Source: Struthio camelus
Lineage: Eukaryota > Chordata > Aves > Struthioniformes > Struthionidae
DNA: 64,000 nucleotides
Assembly (NCBI RefSeq): GCF_040807025.1
Contig: NC_090942.1
Coordinates: forward strand, 129,461,247 to 129,525,246
Direction of reading: 5' to 3'
The position numbers and the translations under genes were made by a program. Below the pieces are notes generated by a model. The model saw only the letters and a program-made list of their open reading frames with translations. It did no database searches and was not told where the DNA came from. Shown in pieces: positions 1-12,400 of the stretch (position 1 is its first letter; each line of letters starts with the position of its first letter).

Positions 1-587
1 TATTATGTTTCCCTTTAGTGACAATAATAAAACAATACTTGCATGTATAGCAGTACAGGCTACCAGGGGGCTTTCCTCTGAAGCAAAGGTGTCTGTACAG
101 CTAGTGGTGGCTGTTGCAGTGGCAAAAAGGCGCAGTCAAAGAGGGCTGCACCTATGCAGCTAGCGGGGGGCAGCTTCAATAGATTCTGTACGTGGCCAAG
201 TTATGGGACCCCCCTAAACAATGACTGACTGGGTGTCCCACAGAAGGGGCCTGTTTTTCTTTAGCAGTCATCAAGAAAATTCCCTTTACACAGCACTGTT
301 CACAGTAATAGAGGTGTATAAGTATATAATAATTTTTCACTAATGTCTTCTTAATATATGTGTACTTATGGCAGCGTCACTGGTATATGCTTAAATTTAT
401 TTGATTCTCTTCAGGTTACATCAAGATAGAAGGAATCAATTGGCTCTGTGAGGGATCCCAGGTAACTTAGACAACTAATTTTTGATAAATTTATGTGAAA
501 TAACTCCCGACTTTAGAAGTCGATGTGGATGTTAAATGTCACATATTAGACAAACATTTTTAATTGGCAAGCCTAGAAAACTTACAC

Positions 588-629
588 CCAGGAGTCCTAA
601 AAATAACGATTTTTAGGACTGTCTCCTGG
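588..629. repeat. Perfect 12-bp inverted repeat (hairpin)
   Basis: AGTCCTAAAAAT at 593-604 and its exact reverse complement ATTTTTAGGACT at 609-620 are separated by a 4-nt AACG loop. Outside this stem, CCAGG at 588-592 pairs with CCTGG at 625-629 across a 4-nt bulge (GTCT, 621-624). The stem is too short for a normal microRNA precursor. It may be a remnant of a small palindromic transposon, but no flanking duplication is clear. Confidence 0.7.
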
Positions 630-689
630 AAATGTCATGTCTCAATAAATCTGCATATGGATAGTTCTGGAGATTAAAAGCATACTAAT

Positions 690-1130
690 ATTTTATGAAT
701 ATTCAGGGAGGTCAAGAGGGAAGAGAAGGTAAGAGGAGGCTTGCTAGACTAACCTCAGTTCTTGGCAAAACAGTGGAAAAATGATAAAAGATTCAGTTGA
801 TAAAAAATTAAAAGAGAAGAGTTTATTATTAAATTTAGTAAATGTGATTTTATGAAAAATAGGCTTTGTCAAAGAGATCTGATTTCTTTCTTACAATTAT
901 AGTTGATAAAAGTAACTACATAATGGACTTCTGCAAAGCATTTGATTTACTACACATGACATACTGATAAAATATGAAGTCTACAGAATATCAATAAAGT
1001 ACATTTTAAATGAATTATGAAACTGGCTCACAGGTCTCAAAAAGTACTAGTCAGCAGGGAGCTATTACTGAGAATAACATTTTTTGGAAAGTTTTCTGGA
1101 GATTAATCCTAGTTCTTAATCATCTTCATT
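690..1130 (+). mobile_element. Ancient CR1 LINE fragment (reverse transcriptase region)
   Basis: Around 920-950 the sequence reads as a decayed version of the CR1 reverse-transcriptase box: translation gives DFCKAFDLLH, against the family motif DFSKAFD-V-H. Further on, the stretch from about 1,017 (ctggctcacag, tctcaaaaagta) resembles the next part of CR1 ORF2. The frame is broken by many stops, so this is an old, inactive copy in + orientation. It may belong to the same insertion as the CR1-like 3' end near 2,470, which I infer from order and orientation only. Confidence 0.55.
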
Positions 1131-2339
1131 TTCATCTGCTCTGTGTTCTTCATCATTTTCAATCGATTAGTAGAAATAAGTATCAGTGGTATTAACACTT
1201 GTGAATGGTCCAAAGTGGTAAAGTGTATGGACCCGGTCAGAGCAATCTGGACGATAAGGAAGAAAGTTCAGTTCATTGAAACACATTGTACATTAATGCA
1301 AACTGATGCAGGGATATACGATAAAGAATAAGACTGTATAGATCATACTTACAGGATAGAGTCTGTATTCTGGAAAATTGAAAGATTTTGTTAGAGAGGC
1401 AACATGGTTTCCATGTGTAATGTGAGACAACAAAAGGTTTATGATGTATAAAAAATAGAGGGGAATATGGGGAATATGGAGGTGATTTTAATTCTCTATA
1501 CAGAATTCCTACTGTGTGCAGTTGTGATATCAACACTTAAAAAAAAAGATTTGAAAGAACAAAGAAGAATCATAAAATTGACTCAAAGGTAGAAGAAAAT
1601 ATTTTACTGTAGCAGACATCATCATTGCATAGTCAATGAATGATTTTAATAGACTTCTGCTCCTGAACACCACTCCTTCCACATTGTTTCTGTCAATCAG
1701 GTTTACTGGTGCCCTCAAATGAGATTGATATATACATATTCCTGACCAATGTAGGCTGAAGGTCAGACATTTTTCCTTGTTTTTTTTCCTCACGCTTCTC
1801 AGGAACATACTAATCACTGCTACACTTCTGTGTACCTGGGTAAAATAAGAAATTGTCTTGCCTTACAGCAACACAAAGAACCATGGAATATGCCTCCAGA
1901 AGACCTTAGGTATTAAACCCGTGAGTTGAGCATGGATGAAGACATACAGCATCCAGTAGAGTTTTGCATGATTATTAACATGTATGCTGTGCTAAATTAG
2001 ATGTTGTTCATCAGAATAGCCCAACTGCAAAAATACATCCTGAGATGCTGAAAGAGTTCACTTTATTTAGCTTATCAAATAGAAGGTGGCCTTATGAGAG
2101 TGTAGAAGTACTTTCAAAAGGAGAGCAACCCTAAGCATTAAAGGCCCCTTAGTGGAAACAAGCAAAGCAATAACCTGTTCTTGGCTAATAAGGCAAAAAT
2201 ATTCAAAATACAAATTGAGCATATTTTTCTGTTGCTATTTTTTTAACAGTGAGGCTTACAAATCAGAACAACAACTGTAAAAAGAGATGGGGGAGTCAGT
2301 TTCTTGACGGTATAAAAACAGTAGCGGATATCTCTTGGA

Positions 2340-2475
2340 AGACATGATGCAGATTTTCTTTAGGAGTACTGTCCTCCTAAGGTAACTTTAGGAGTTACTG
2401 TTACCTATGTAACATTTAATGGCTTATGATATAAAGGAAATCAGACTAGAAGGTCTAATACTTTCACCAAAGGAA
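2340..2475 (+). mobile_element. Ancient CR1 3' end remnant
   Basis: The segment tcagactagaaggtctaata at about 2,442-2,461, preceded by a tatgatataaagg-like lead, resembles the conserved 3' untranslated region of old CR1 elements (consensus close to gtcagactagatgatctaatgg). It is non-coding, diverged and in + orientation. It could be the 3' end of the copy that starts near 690. Confidence 0.45.
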
Positions 2476-5289
2476 ATAATCTATGAAAAAACTATAGTAA
2501 AGGTATTAAATTAGAAGTTGAATTGTGAAGCACCATTCAATTGTCTTACAAATCACACTAATGACTGTGATTCTTGAAATTCTGGGGCAGAATCTTATTT
2601 TAATTTTCTAATAAGACTCAAGAATTCAATTACAAATTGCTATGAAACATATAGATTTCTCATACATCTCTCTCATATAGAGTCATGGTGATATGCAGAA
2701 AACTGAACTGAATAGGAAAGTGTGCTGTAGGATGTGATTGTTAGAGCTGGATGAGACCCTACCAAGAGCAAAGAGACTGAATAGAACAGAGAAAAAGGAC
2801 ATCTATCCTTTTTAGATGATACTTGCAATTAAGAGAACTAATGGAGAATTAATGTTGATTTTCTCATGCTTGAGATTGAAGCAGTAATATGCTAAATTCA
2901 CATAGTAGTTACTCTTGCAATGCTGACATGATTCTTTGAAATTAATCCAGCATTGATGGAAGTATGAAAGATATTTCCAAAAATGAAAGTAAAAATAAAC
3001 TTTTTTTGCAATATTGCAATAATGTTGATTTACTAATTAATTTAAAGTGGTGATTTCATGATCACTGGCTGCCATTAATCTATTTTTTGCAGTCATGCAA
3101 TGAGTTTGTTTTGAATAACTATGCCAATTTGCCATATGTGCAAGATTTAAGTGGAATAAAATTGAAACAAATTGCAAGAGACAAATTTAAGAGCTGTATC
3201 TTACAGATATAAACCACCAATTTGTTTTCTAATTTCTAATTGTTGACAAGTCAGGAGAATGAAATGTGCTTTCAGAAGCTGCACTGCTGACATCATCCTA
3301 TTCAGCACAGAAGCCATGTGTGTTCCCCCCCACTTTGAAAGTTCCAGTAGTTTGATTGCTGAACAAGCAAAAAATATCTACAAATAAAATAAAAAGAATA
3401 GTGTATGGGAAACACAGGCTGAGTCATTGAGAGGAAAGAGAAGAAAAGATTAAAAATAAATGGGAAAAGAATGAATCAGAATGATATTGCTCTGGGCATG
3501 CTGATGAAGTAAATCACAGAATGAAAAAAAATCACTGACAAAATAATGATAATCAGAAAGAATAATAATAAATAAATATAGAATAGTGAATCAGACAAAT
3601 ATTAAGTCTTACAAATAGAAATAAATGAAAAGGAAGAAACAAGATACAGAGTAACTGTCAGAAAAAAAGCTTGATGAGAACAGTGAATAAAAAAAGTTAT
3701 TTGTAGATGGACAGTTCTAAAAGCAGAGAATTTGTCAGAGAGATAAGAGGATCACAACTAAAAAAGTTTTCAAAGTGTTATACTGAGGGTGAAAGAATCA
3801 GTTTTACTAGGAAAACAACGAAGATAAGTAAGGAGAAACAGAAGGAAGAATCATTGTACTTGGAGCTTTCACAGCCGTGTTGTTGCAACCACGCTGCATG
3901 CCACAGCTTCTGATTGCTTCATAGGCAATGATAGGATGGCCTGAAAAATTAAAGGTAAACTTTTTTTTATTTTATTTAAGTCCATGCTTTGCTAAAATTA
4001 TCTATTCTTCTCCTTTGAAGAGGAGTAAGTTGAGATATCTGAGGGTTCTTTGTTGCCTTTTTGTCTGTAACATTCCCTTTCTAGTGAGCTACAAAAAGGC
4101 CTTTTGAAGCATGTGTTGTACTTAGTCATTCTGTTGCAAAATATGAACCCTTGTTTTTTCTAAAAATGGTTATATATTTTCAGTGCCTATATTTCTAAGA
4201 AATAAAGTCTATTTTAGAATTCTCTTTCAGAATCTAGAAGTGAAAGATACCCCCTTTTAAAATCATTGGAAAATCTTTACTTTCTCTAAATTACGGTCTT
4301 GGGTTAGTCTAATCTACTGATCTAAACAGGAATTAGTTGATGTTGGGGGTGGTTTCTAGGACTAATGAAAGAACTGCTGTCTTCAGGAGCTTGTTTTCAA
4401 ACAGTGCGTATGATCTCTGCTCCTAAAACTGACTCATAGCAAGCAAAGATATGGGTCAGCTACAAAGAATTGCCCTTATCTGGAGTGACTAAATATATTA
4501 TGTAATATTTGTATTCGCATGCAGGCTACGGAGTCATGACAGAAAAGGCTGTGTACCCTGCCCACCATACTTTTGATAAAGGGAAAAAGTTGAATTGTAT
4601 ATTCTATGCCTCAGCCTCTTTTAGCTGCATATAATCATATTTCTACAATTTTGCTTTATATTGCTTTTTTAAATTATATTTTCTGAGGCAGGGTCTCGCT
4701 TCCTATAATGTGGCTGCTTACCCCATCTCTTTTTATCACCTCCTCAGCTGGGCAGCTACTCACCTCTCCCTAGACCTTAGGCTTTTCTGGATCTTTGGTA
4801 AGGTGTCAATATCCCAGCACCTCCTGTACTGTCCGTGACCTCTTTGAAAGACCTTTGACACCTCCAGATAAGGCCTTTCCATGTATCGCCTAGAAGCCAG
4901 TTTTCCACAACAAAACAGACAAGTTAGCTCCACCAGCAGCTGCTTGGCTCTGTTGTGGAAACTACAGTTATCAAGACTAAATCTGTAGGATCTACAAGCA
5001 TAGGCCCAGCATACTATTTGTTTAAAATGCCCAAAACAACTGTGTCTACTAGATAAAGTGTCAGTAAAATTTCTTTTGGTGTTTGTGATTACTTCAATAC
5101 TAGTAAAGATAATCAGAGCCAGGGTATGCACTGGAGCACTGACATATGATCATATATACTCTTAAAATGTAAGCCCAGTCCTTGAGTCATTTTTGGCCGT
5201 GAATTAGCACTCTTAATTTGGAGAGAGCATAGGCCAGAAACCATTCTGCAGTTTGCATGTGGTTAGCATGTTTTAAAACGTAAGAAAAC

Positions 5290-6310
5290 TTTGCCCTGTG
5301 GGCACAAGCCACACTGTCCCTCATCTATCGTGTTTATTAGCATGGATTTGGCTGTCAGTCTCTGTTTTGAGATTTCGGCAGCCATGGATCTGATACTTCT
5401 GACCAGCTGTGAGTCCAGCTGGTCACCTCAGCACCCATCAGGGAAATGTGTCCAGGCCTGGGGGCCCTGGCAGCCCTTGCTGTCTCTTCCCATCCCTGGG
5501 CTTCCCCCATCCACCATCCCCAGGAGACCATTTTATACCAGCTCTGGGCCATCAGTCTCTGCCCCACAATGCTGCAGCGCTGCTGGCTCCAGGCCAGCCA
5601 CGGCCCTACCCCTGCCTGTCCATTGGCCCCTCAACCCTGACCGGCGGGTGACTGCCCAGCCTTGCCTTGGCCTGTCCCCATCCCCACAGAAGTGCCTGGC
5701 AATCACTGGGCCTGACCCTAACCTGTGGATTGCCTTCCTGGCTTGACTTCGGATATGCCTTGTCACCAGGAACTTGCCTGACGATCTGGACTCTTGATTG
5801 AATCTGGCCACCATCTCAAGATCTGCCCTGCTTGCTTCACTCAGGTGTGGTGGGATGAGGTCCTTGCCCTGCTGGGAAGTGTTATCACTCTTGGTTCTTG
5901 GTTTCCAGGCCCTTGGAGAGGAGCCAGGCCTTGCTGTGCCCCGACACAATGGGCACCAGGTGCAAATTATTGTTCATTGGTCTTTTTTGGTTCCTGTGAT
6001 TCTTAGACACCTCTGTTTGAACCTTAGTTTCTCCTCTTTCCTCATCAGCTTTGGTACTTGACTTCCAGCCCCTGTCCCTGCTCCTGATCAGCTGGCCTGA
6101 CCTTGCTTCAGCTGACCGGTTCTCATTTCAGCCCTTACTTTCATGATCTCCTTAGACTTTCAAGTAGGCTGCTGATGATACTTTTGTTGCAAGAGTATCT
6201 TCTGTGTCTCCCAGCTCCTGACCCTGATGAGGACTCTAAGCACCTTTCCTTTCTGTGGCTTGATGCTTTCTCTGACTTTTCCAGCCCCTGCTTATAAGAA
6301 GTAGCCTCTG
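5290..6310. repeat. GC-rich unclassified block, possible old interspersed element
   Basis: This kilobase is far richer in G and C than its AT-rich surroundings and contains many CCTGACC- and CAGCC-like words. Several frames of 60-150 codons are open in parallel on both strands, which is what GC-rich non-coding DNA produces; none shows a domain, and codon usage is not gene-like. The sharp composition boundary suggests an inserted element or the relic of a CpG-depleted regulatory island. I do not recognise its family. Confidence 0.35.
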
Positions 6311-6589
6311 GCAGCACTGCTGACCTCACTGGCATTAACAAATAGGCTTAACTACCTGATTGAGACAAGCTGACCCTTGCCTTTTTTGGAAGGAAAAATA
6401 CCTGAGAGAGGCTTTTCCTACAGGATTTCTTAGCTTTATTCCCTCCATATATACAGCTTTGGGTTCATCTTTATTTACAACCACAGATCTTGGATTTAGA
6501 AACATAGTGAGCTTGTCCATGGACCATAATCTAGGATAGGACAGTGAATGAACCACTAGGAGGATGAGTATAATTAGCTGTTTGAACTA

Positions 6590-6785
6590 ACTAAAGGATG
6601 CAAGCATTTCAGCACTGGAGATCTTTATACCAAGGTGGGATGTCTCTCTCAAGGATAAGTTCTAGTTTGAGTCCAGCTACTGGAATTAAATCAGCAATTA
6701 GATTTTGGTAAATCACATGGTTCTTATCTTGTAGGAAGTCTAATTAGATTATTACAGGACCTTTTTTGTCTTAAACTCTAGAAAA
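6590..6785 (+). mobile_element. Ancient CR1 3' untranslated fragment
   Basis: The run gggatgtctctctcaagga, then ttctagtttga, then ggaagtctaattagattatt and acaggacctttttt, ending in gtcttaaactcta, follows the order of the old CR1 3' end (ggatgtctttctaaaagat ... gaggtcagactagatgat ... ggtcccttctggccttaaa ... tctatg). It is a diverged, non-coding copy in + orientation whose 3' terminus lies near 6,781. Confidence 0.6.
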
Positions 6786-9409
6786 TGTCACTGATGACTA
6801 TGAAGAACCAGCTATGCTGATTACCTGGAAATGCTCCACAGATATGTGTCGAGATCTAGCATGAGCTATTTTAAGTGACCCTGAAGCTAGTATAGAGGGA
6901 TGGAGGAATGCTGGCCTAGGGATGTTACTAGAGAAATGCTTATCATGCCCTTGGCTAGAAAGTTGAAGAAGTTTGCAGTCTGGCTTCTAGCCCTGTGGAG
7001 AACTTGCAGGAAATGTTCTAGTGGTTTCTGAAAGCTTTTGAGTTAGATTATTCCACTGTGTAATATAAGCAGCTAATTCAAATAGAGTGAATTTAAAACC
7101 AATATTAAAATGTAGCTGTTCTTCCTCAAAACATAAAGATTTGGGCAGATGAATTTATTTTCAGAATGTGGCCAAAAATGTAAAAATAGTGGGATAATAG
7201 AATTCAGCAGTACAAATTACTATGCTACATTTGACCACTCTTTTGGCAAAAGAGGAAAGAGAAGCACTGTCATAAATAAAGTAGCTTTTTTGATCTATGC
7301 AGCTCAGTGCACAGCTGTGCACTGCTGGGAGGCCTGCAAAGGAAGACAAATGAGAAATAAGCCATGCATACAAATCCCTGACGCAATACCTTTCTTAGGG
7401 CTGATAGGCTCAGCTAAGTGCCTCCTCTTAAGAGCGATGGAGTGTTATTATCCACGTACCATTGATTTGTGCAAAATAAAAGACAAATCCTGAAACAATC
7501 TTTACCAATAATCAAGAGCTGGAAAGAGTGGAAAAACACTCTCCTCAATATTCCGCTTGTTTTGAAAAACTGAGACCCTGAAATGTTTAGCAAGAAAACT
7601 CCAGAGAAAGTGTGAATACGTATCCTCAATGCTGGGGATAGTTCTGTGATAGTAACTGATTTGGCTCTTACACGAATCATCTCATCTGAGAATACATAAA
7701 GACATAAGAAACAGTGGTAAACTTATTGTTTTTATTTAAAAATGATGAAATATTAGAAGACAACTTTGAAGAGCATTACTATTGAGAAGAGTAGAAATTC
7801 CAGTTTCTATAAAAACTTGTTCTGGTTTCCAGTTTGACTCTGAAAAGACCTAGAGATCCAGCAGCCTCATCATTCAAAATCTTCCAGGTTTTATAAGACA
7901 AAACACATTCATACTGTTGCTCCTTCAGCTGAGCAAGTGATTAATTTTACAACTTTCCAACAGCTCAGTTTCCACTGGTGCGCAGAAAAGGAATTAGTTG
8001 GCACAGTAAGTTTATTTACATTCTCTACATGTATCTTTTGTCAGTGTACCCTGTGGGCTATTTTGGCGTAGGTGTGACAATATGCCACGTCCAGCTCTGC
8101 CAGGTTGCATGTCCAGCAGGAACAGAGGCCTTTGTCTTTGCTGTTCCTCCTCTTCCTCCTTCCCTTTGTTTCCCCTCCTGCCCTCCTGGGTCTCCCATAG
8201 CAGACCTGTCACCGGCTACACTGCCATGCCAAGTAGGAGTCACAAGAGCAGAAGCAGGCCCACTTTCAGCACATGCAAGTGTTGTCTTTTGCTGTCTGTA
8301 GCAGATTCATCATGGTATAATCAAGCGTATCATAGTCTTCCAAAGCACATTAGTACTGCCTAAATGGGAATCTTTCTCTAACTGGAAATGCCTCTCTCAG
8401 TAAGTCAGATTGTACTAATCCATTCCAAAATATTTACAGTCCAGTAAGAACTTCATTTCTGTTGCTATATTCCCTAGGAATCCCCAGTGCTGTTGCAAAT
8501 AATTTTGTTAAACATTTTCTTTCACCAAATATTTAAGGAGTTAGATCTCAGAGACATAAGCATATTCAATTATGGTAAAGCAGCTGTAAAATTTTGGGAA
8601 TTTCTTGCATACCCAAAATGGGATTTGCTGTTACCTTCACCCTGAACTTGCTGACCTGGAGGAGATGCCACACAGTGCCCAAGCATTGCTAACAAAATCT
8701 CACCTTTTCCCTGAAGAAGAGAAATCCGCCTACACAGCTACGCCTTTCCAGGAAAATGATTCTCTCTTTGGGTGGAACAAAGAATTGTTTAGGAGATACT
8801 GTCAATTTAATGTGTTTTAATTTTCACTGTAAATGCATTTAGAGCTTTAGAACCATACGACTTACAAAATGATTAAGTATAAGTATGCTTTCATCGAGGC
8901 TTTCTCAATTAATGTCTGGAGCATGATTCACCAGCAAGAGTAACTGCTGCTGCGACAGCTCTGGGCTGCAGAGAAGTTAACCACTGAGGGGCTAACCCTG
9001 GAAGAGTGTTTCTCTGGGGGCACTGGGACTGTTTGAGCACCACCTGCTGCGCTATCATAGAAGTGCTGCACCATGTGCAACTGGGATGCAGGCACTTCAG
9101 CACAAACACCTGGCTAAAGGAGACTGTACGTGCATTTTGTCTGATCGGGCAAAGCATTTCTGATGTTTTCCACTATTCTGCCGTTATGGTACTTGGCCTG
9201 TGCAGCTTAGTTTGCCTTTCTGCCAACTTTTCAGAGAATCTTTAGCAAGATAGTAAGGTAACAGTTGTTACAGAGGATGGTAGGTGTTGTTGCAGTTGTG
9301 GAAGCTCACTTGTTGCAATGTCCACTTCATGCAAAATGTCAGAAAAAACAGGCAGTATATTAAGCTGTATTAAGAAGGGTATCTATAGAGAGATGGATTT
9401 ATCAGTAGT

Positions 9410-9448
9410 CCAAAAATAATATAGTCACCAAAAATAATGGTGACTATA
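9410..9448. repeat. Short direct repeat containing a 10-bp perfect hairpin
   Basis: CCAAAAATAAT occurs at 9410-9420 and again at 9428-9438. TATAGTCACC at 9420-9429 is the exact reverse complement of GGTGACTATA at 9439-9448, with a 9-nt AT-rich loop. The function is unknown; template-switch replication could create this geometry. Confidence 0.6.
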
Positions 9449-12400
9449 AACAGGAAGAAACAAATAGCATGGAGAAACCCTCAGCTGAGGGAAAAAAATA
9501 TATAACACAACTAAGCTGAGCAAGAAATATTATGACAGAGATATTTTACATAAGGACTAGACTAGTGAATGTCCATGTTTATCCTTTTTTCTATTGTGGA
9601 AGAAATGTTAAGATAACAATTTAAAAAATTCAGTATAACACCCGTGAAAGAAAACATGTTGACACAATGTATCATTAACTTACTGAATAACATGAATTCC
9701 TCAGAGCATGTATCTTCTATGCTCTGCAAGATATGCGCAGTCCTAATTCCCATTTGATGCAATTCTGGAGCCATGATAGAATGAGGGCCTAGCTAAATGG
9801 GGTATATCCTTTCACCCGTTACTTATGAAGACAGATGAGCTCTCCTAGTATAATGCAACTACAAACTACAGAGACATTCATGAGGACTAACGATAGTATT
9901 TTGAGGCAAAGTGGACTGATAATGCAATGAGTAACCGTAGAAGACTATATTGAACTACAGTTTGATTGCTTTTAAAGTATGCAGACATATCTGGTTGGTA
10001 ATGGTTTCCAACTGCAAATGAAGTCAAAGAAATAAAAACATCAAGCAGCTTAGAAAGCTGAGTACCTAAAAGGCTGAGATCCAGGAAGTGATTAGACAGT
10101 CCACACAATCACAGTGCAGGCTTAATTGATCTCACTAAGCACTTGAATTCTGAGGAAGTAAATTGCATAAATAGTATATCAAATGTAAGAAATACATATG
10201 CAGTAAAGTTACCCATAATTGTAACAGAAAATGATTAGGTATTAATTCTCAGCCTTCAGGAATAAAGAAAGAAATTCACCAAGATCTGAACAAGCTCCTC
10301 AATAATTACATCATTATTGCCTCAGAAAGAGATTTCCAAAGTGCTTAAATGACTAGAGAGCAGGAGACCTGCAGAGAGTCAATGTGATATATGCAATTCA
10401 CTCACTCTCTATTGTAATACCTACATAAGGGGTGGGAGGTGATCATCCTCCAGGGGTACTTATTCCTCTCCTGTAAACATAGTGGAAGCTTAGAGGAGAC
10501 ATGGCATTTTAAATCAGTGAAGTGTGGCAAGATAAATCCTACATTTAGTAACTTTAGGAAATCATATCTTAAGTGTCTATATGGAAATTTTGTATTTACT
10601 CATTGGTGCCAAAAGCTGTTGACATCTTGTTATGAGCCTGGGAAGTATACTGGTCTAGTTCGATATGGCAGATCCCATGATGTTATGCTGGTCTTTGAAA
10701 GACACAGAGAGCTGTTAAAGAACACCTCATTTGTCTGAATTGGTCTATAGACTACATATACGCAGCTTTTCCATAGTTACGTTGTGATCAGTAGTGATCT
10801 GTCCAACTCAGAAACATATGTTTTCATCATTTTTCTCAGTGCTTTTAAATGATTTCTCTCTCTACACAGCAATTTTTTCCCCTAATACATGAAGTCTGTG
10901 ATCAGATCAAGATGCTTTTAGAGTTACTAATTTTTTCATGAACAAGGCTTTTTACTGACATTGTGACTAAAAAATACCAGCTGCAGAAAGCTTTTCTATT
11001 GAAGTGGACTGCAGGAAAAAAGGGCACCTTTGTACTTTGTTACAGGGAATGGTGCTGCAATATTGGGGCTGACTGCTACTAGATCCTAAGATGAAAAAGT
11101 TCAAATCAGTGCCTGGGTCCCAAAATCAGTCCTGTCCTGTTACAGTAGTACTATGACTTGTCTCCAAATCAGGTTATTTAGCAAGTGAAGGATTGCCCTG
11201 ATAAAATGACTCTGCATCTGCCCTGTAGATAGCTGACAGCAGTTCAGTGCATGGCTCTTTGAGCCTTAAACTATATTGTCAAATATTGGAGACTATGTAT
11301 TTATGACATGGGTCTTTCATTTACCAGTTTCCATAGGTTTTCTCAAAAAAAAAAAAAAAAAGCATTTGTGATTGCCTTATCTGAGCGTCTTTTTTTTACT
11401 CCTCTTTTTCAATAATTTTGGCTCCCCTACTTTCAGCCTAATCTGAGAAGGGGAGAAAATTAGAAATTGTTATATATTTTGTGAAGATTGATGATTTCAT
11501 TGAGCAGACAGAACCAATAAAATCTTTATTAGTTCTGCTTCTCACAGAATACTTCATTTAGTGAAGAGACCTTTAGAGAGAATTAGAACCCAAATCTGTC
11601 ATTTTGAACATTCATTTGAGCACATTAAATGGAGCAATTTGCAAGATGAAATGCAAAGGAATATATTTTATTATTTATCATTATTTGGACTTCATCTGTT
11701 TCTAACTCCCAAAAGCTGACATGAAAATGCATATTTAATTTTTTTTTTAAACCAGTAAGCTTATTTCACTCCAGCATTATCTAAATGCATTCATTTCTCC
11801 TGAAGTAGAATAAATAGGTGAACATCCACAGTTCAAATCACAGTTTCTCTGGATTCAGATTTTAGCAACAAAGTGAAGTATGAGTGGCAGTTTGTTCAAA
11901 TGAGTTTAATTATCTCAATAATCACTGTGGTTTCTTGTTACTGAATTACTGTCAAATAAATTACCCTTATAATCACTTTAAATGCCTCTTTTTCTGCTCT
12001 CTGTGTTGAATATATTCTGAACAGATCTGTCTATCTTTTTCAAGATGCCTATATGGGTGAGAGCTACTTCTGATCTAATAGATGACTTTGTGCACAAACA
12101 TCTTTGACCTGTGCGTGCACAGTTCAGAACAGGGGCAGGTGGGAGCAACATCCCAGTTCTACCTATTTTCTAATGTGTACAGCAGGGGAAAACTGACTAG
12201 TGAAAGTTTTCTGATTCTGCATCTGGTTTTACACTAGCCATGGCTTGATTTGTACAAGCTATTTTACTTGAGATTAGTCTTGTCGATTAACTGGAAGAAA
12301 GTAATTCTGATTTTCTGCCCCAAACCTGGGACAATAGTCAGATCAGAGAACAGTTAAACAAATTTCAGGTCTGGAGAGCCTGGATCATAAAAGCTGGAAG

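Noticed and set aside
5291..5949. Overlapping frames of 70-151 codons on both strands
   Set aside because: They run in parallel in several frames of a GC-rich block, have no domain, and their composition follows base content. Best seen as non-coding.
7149..7493. 114-codon frame upstream of CFAP47
   Set aside because: No recognisable domain and no splice-linked continuation; a frame of this length is expected by chance in 64 kb on six frames.
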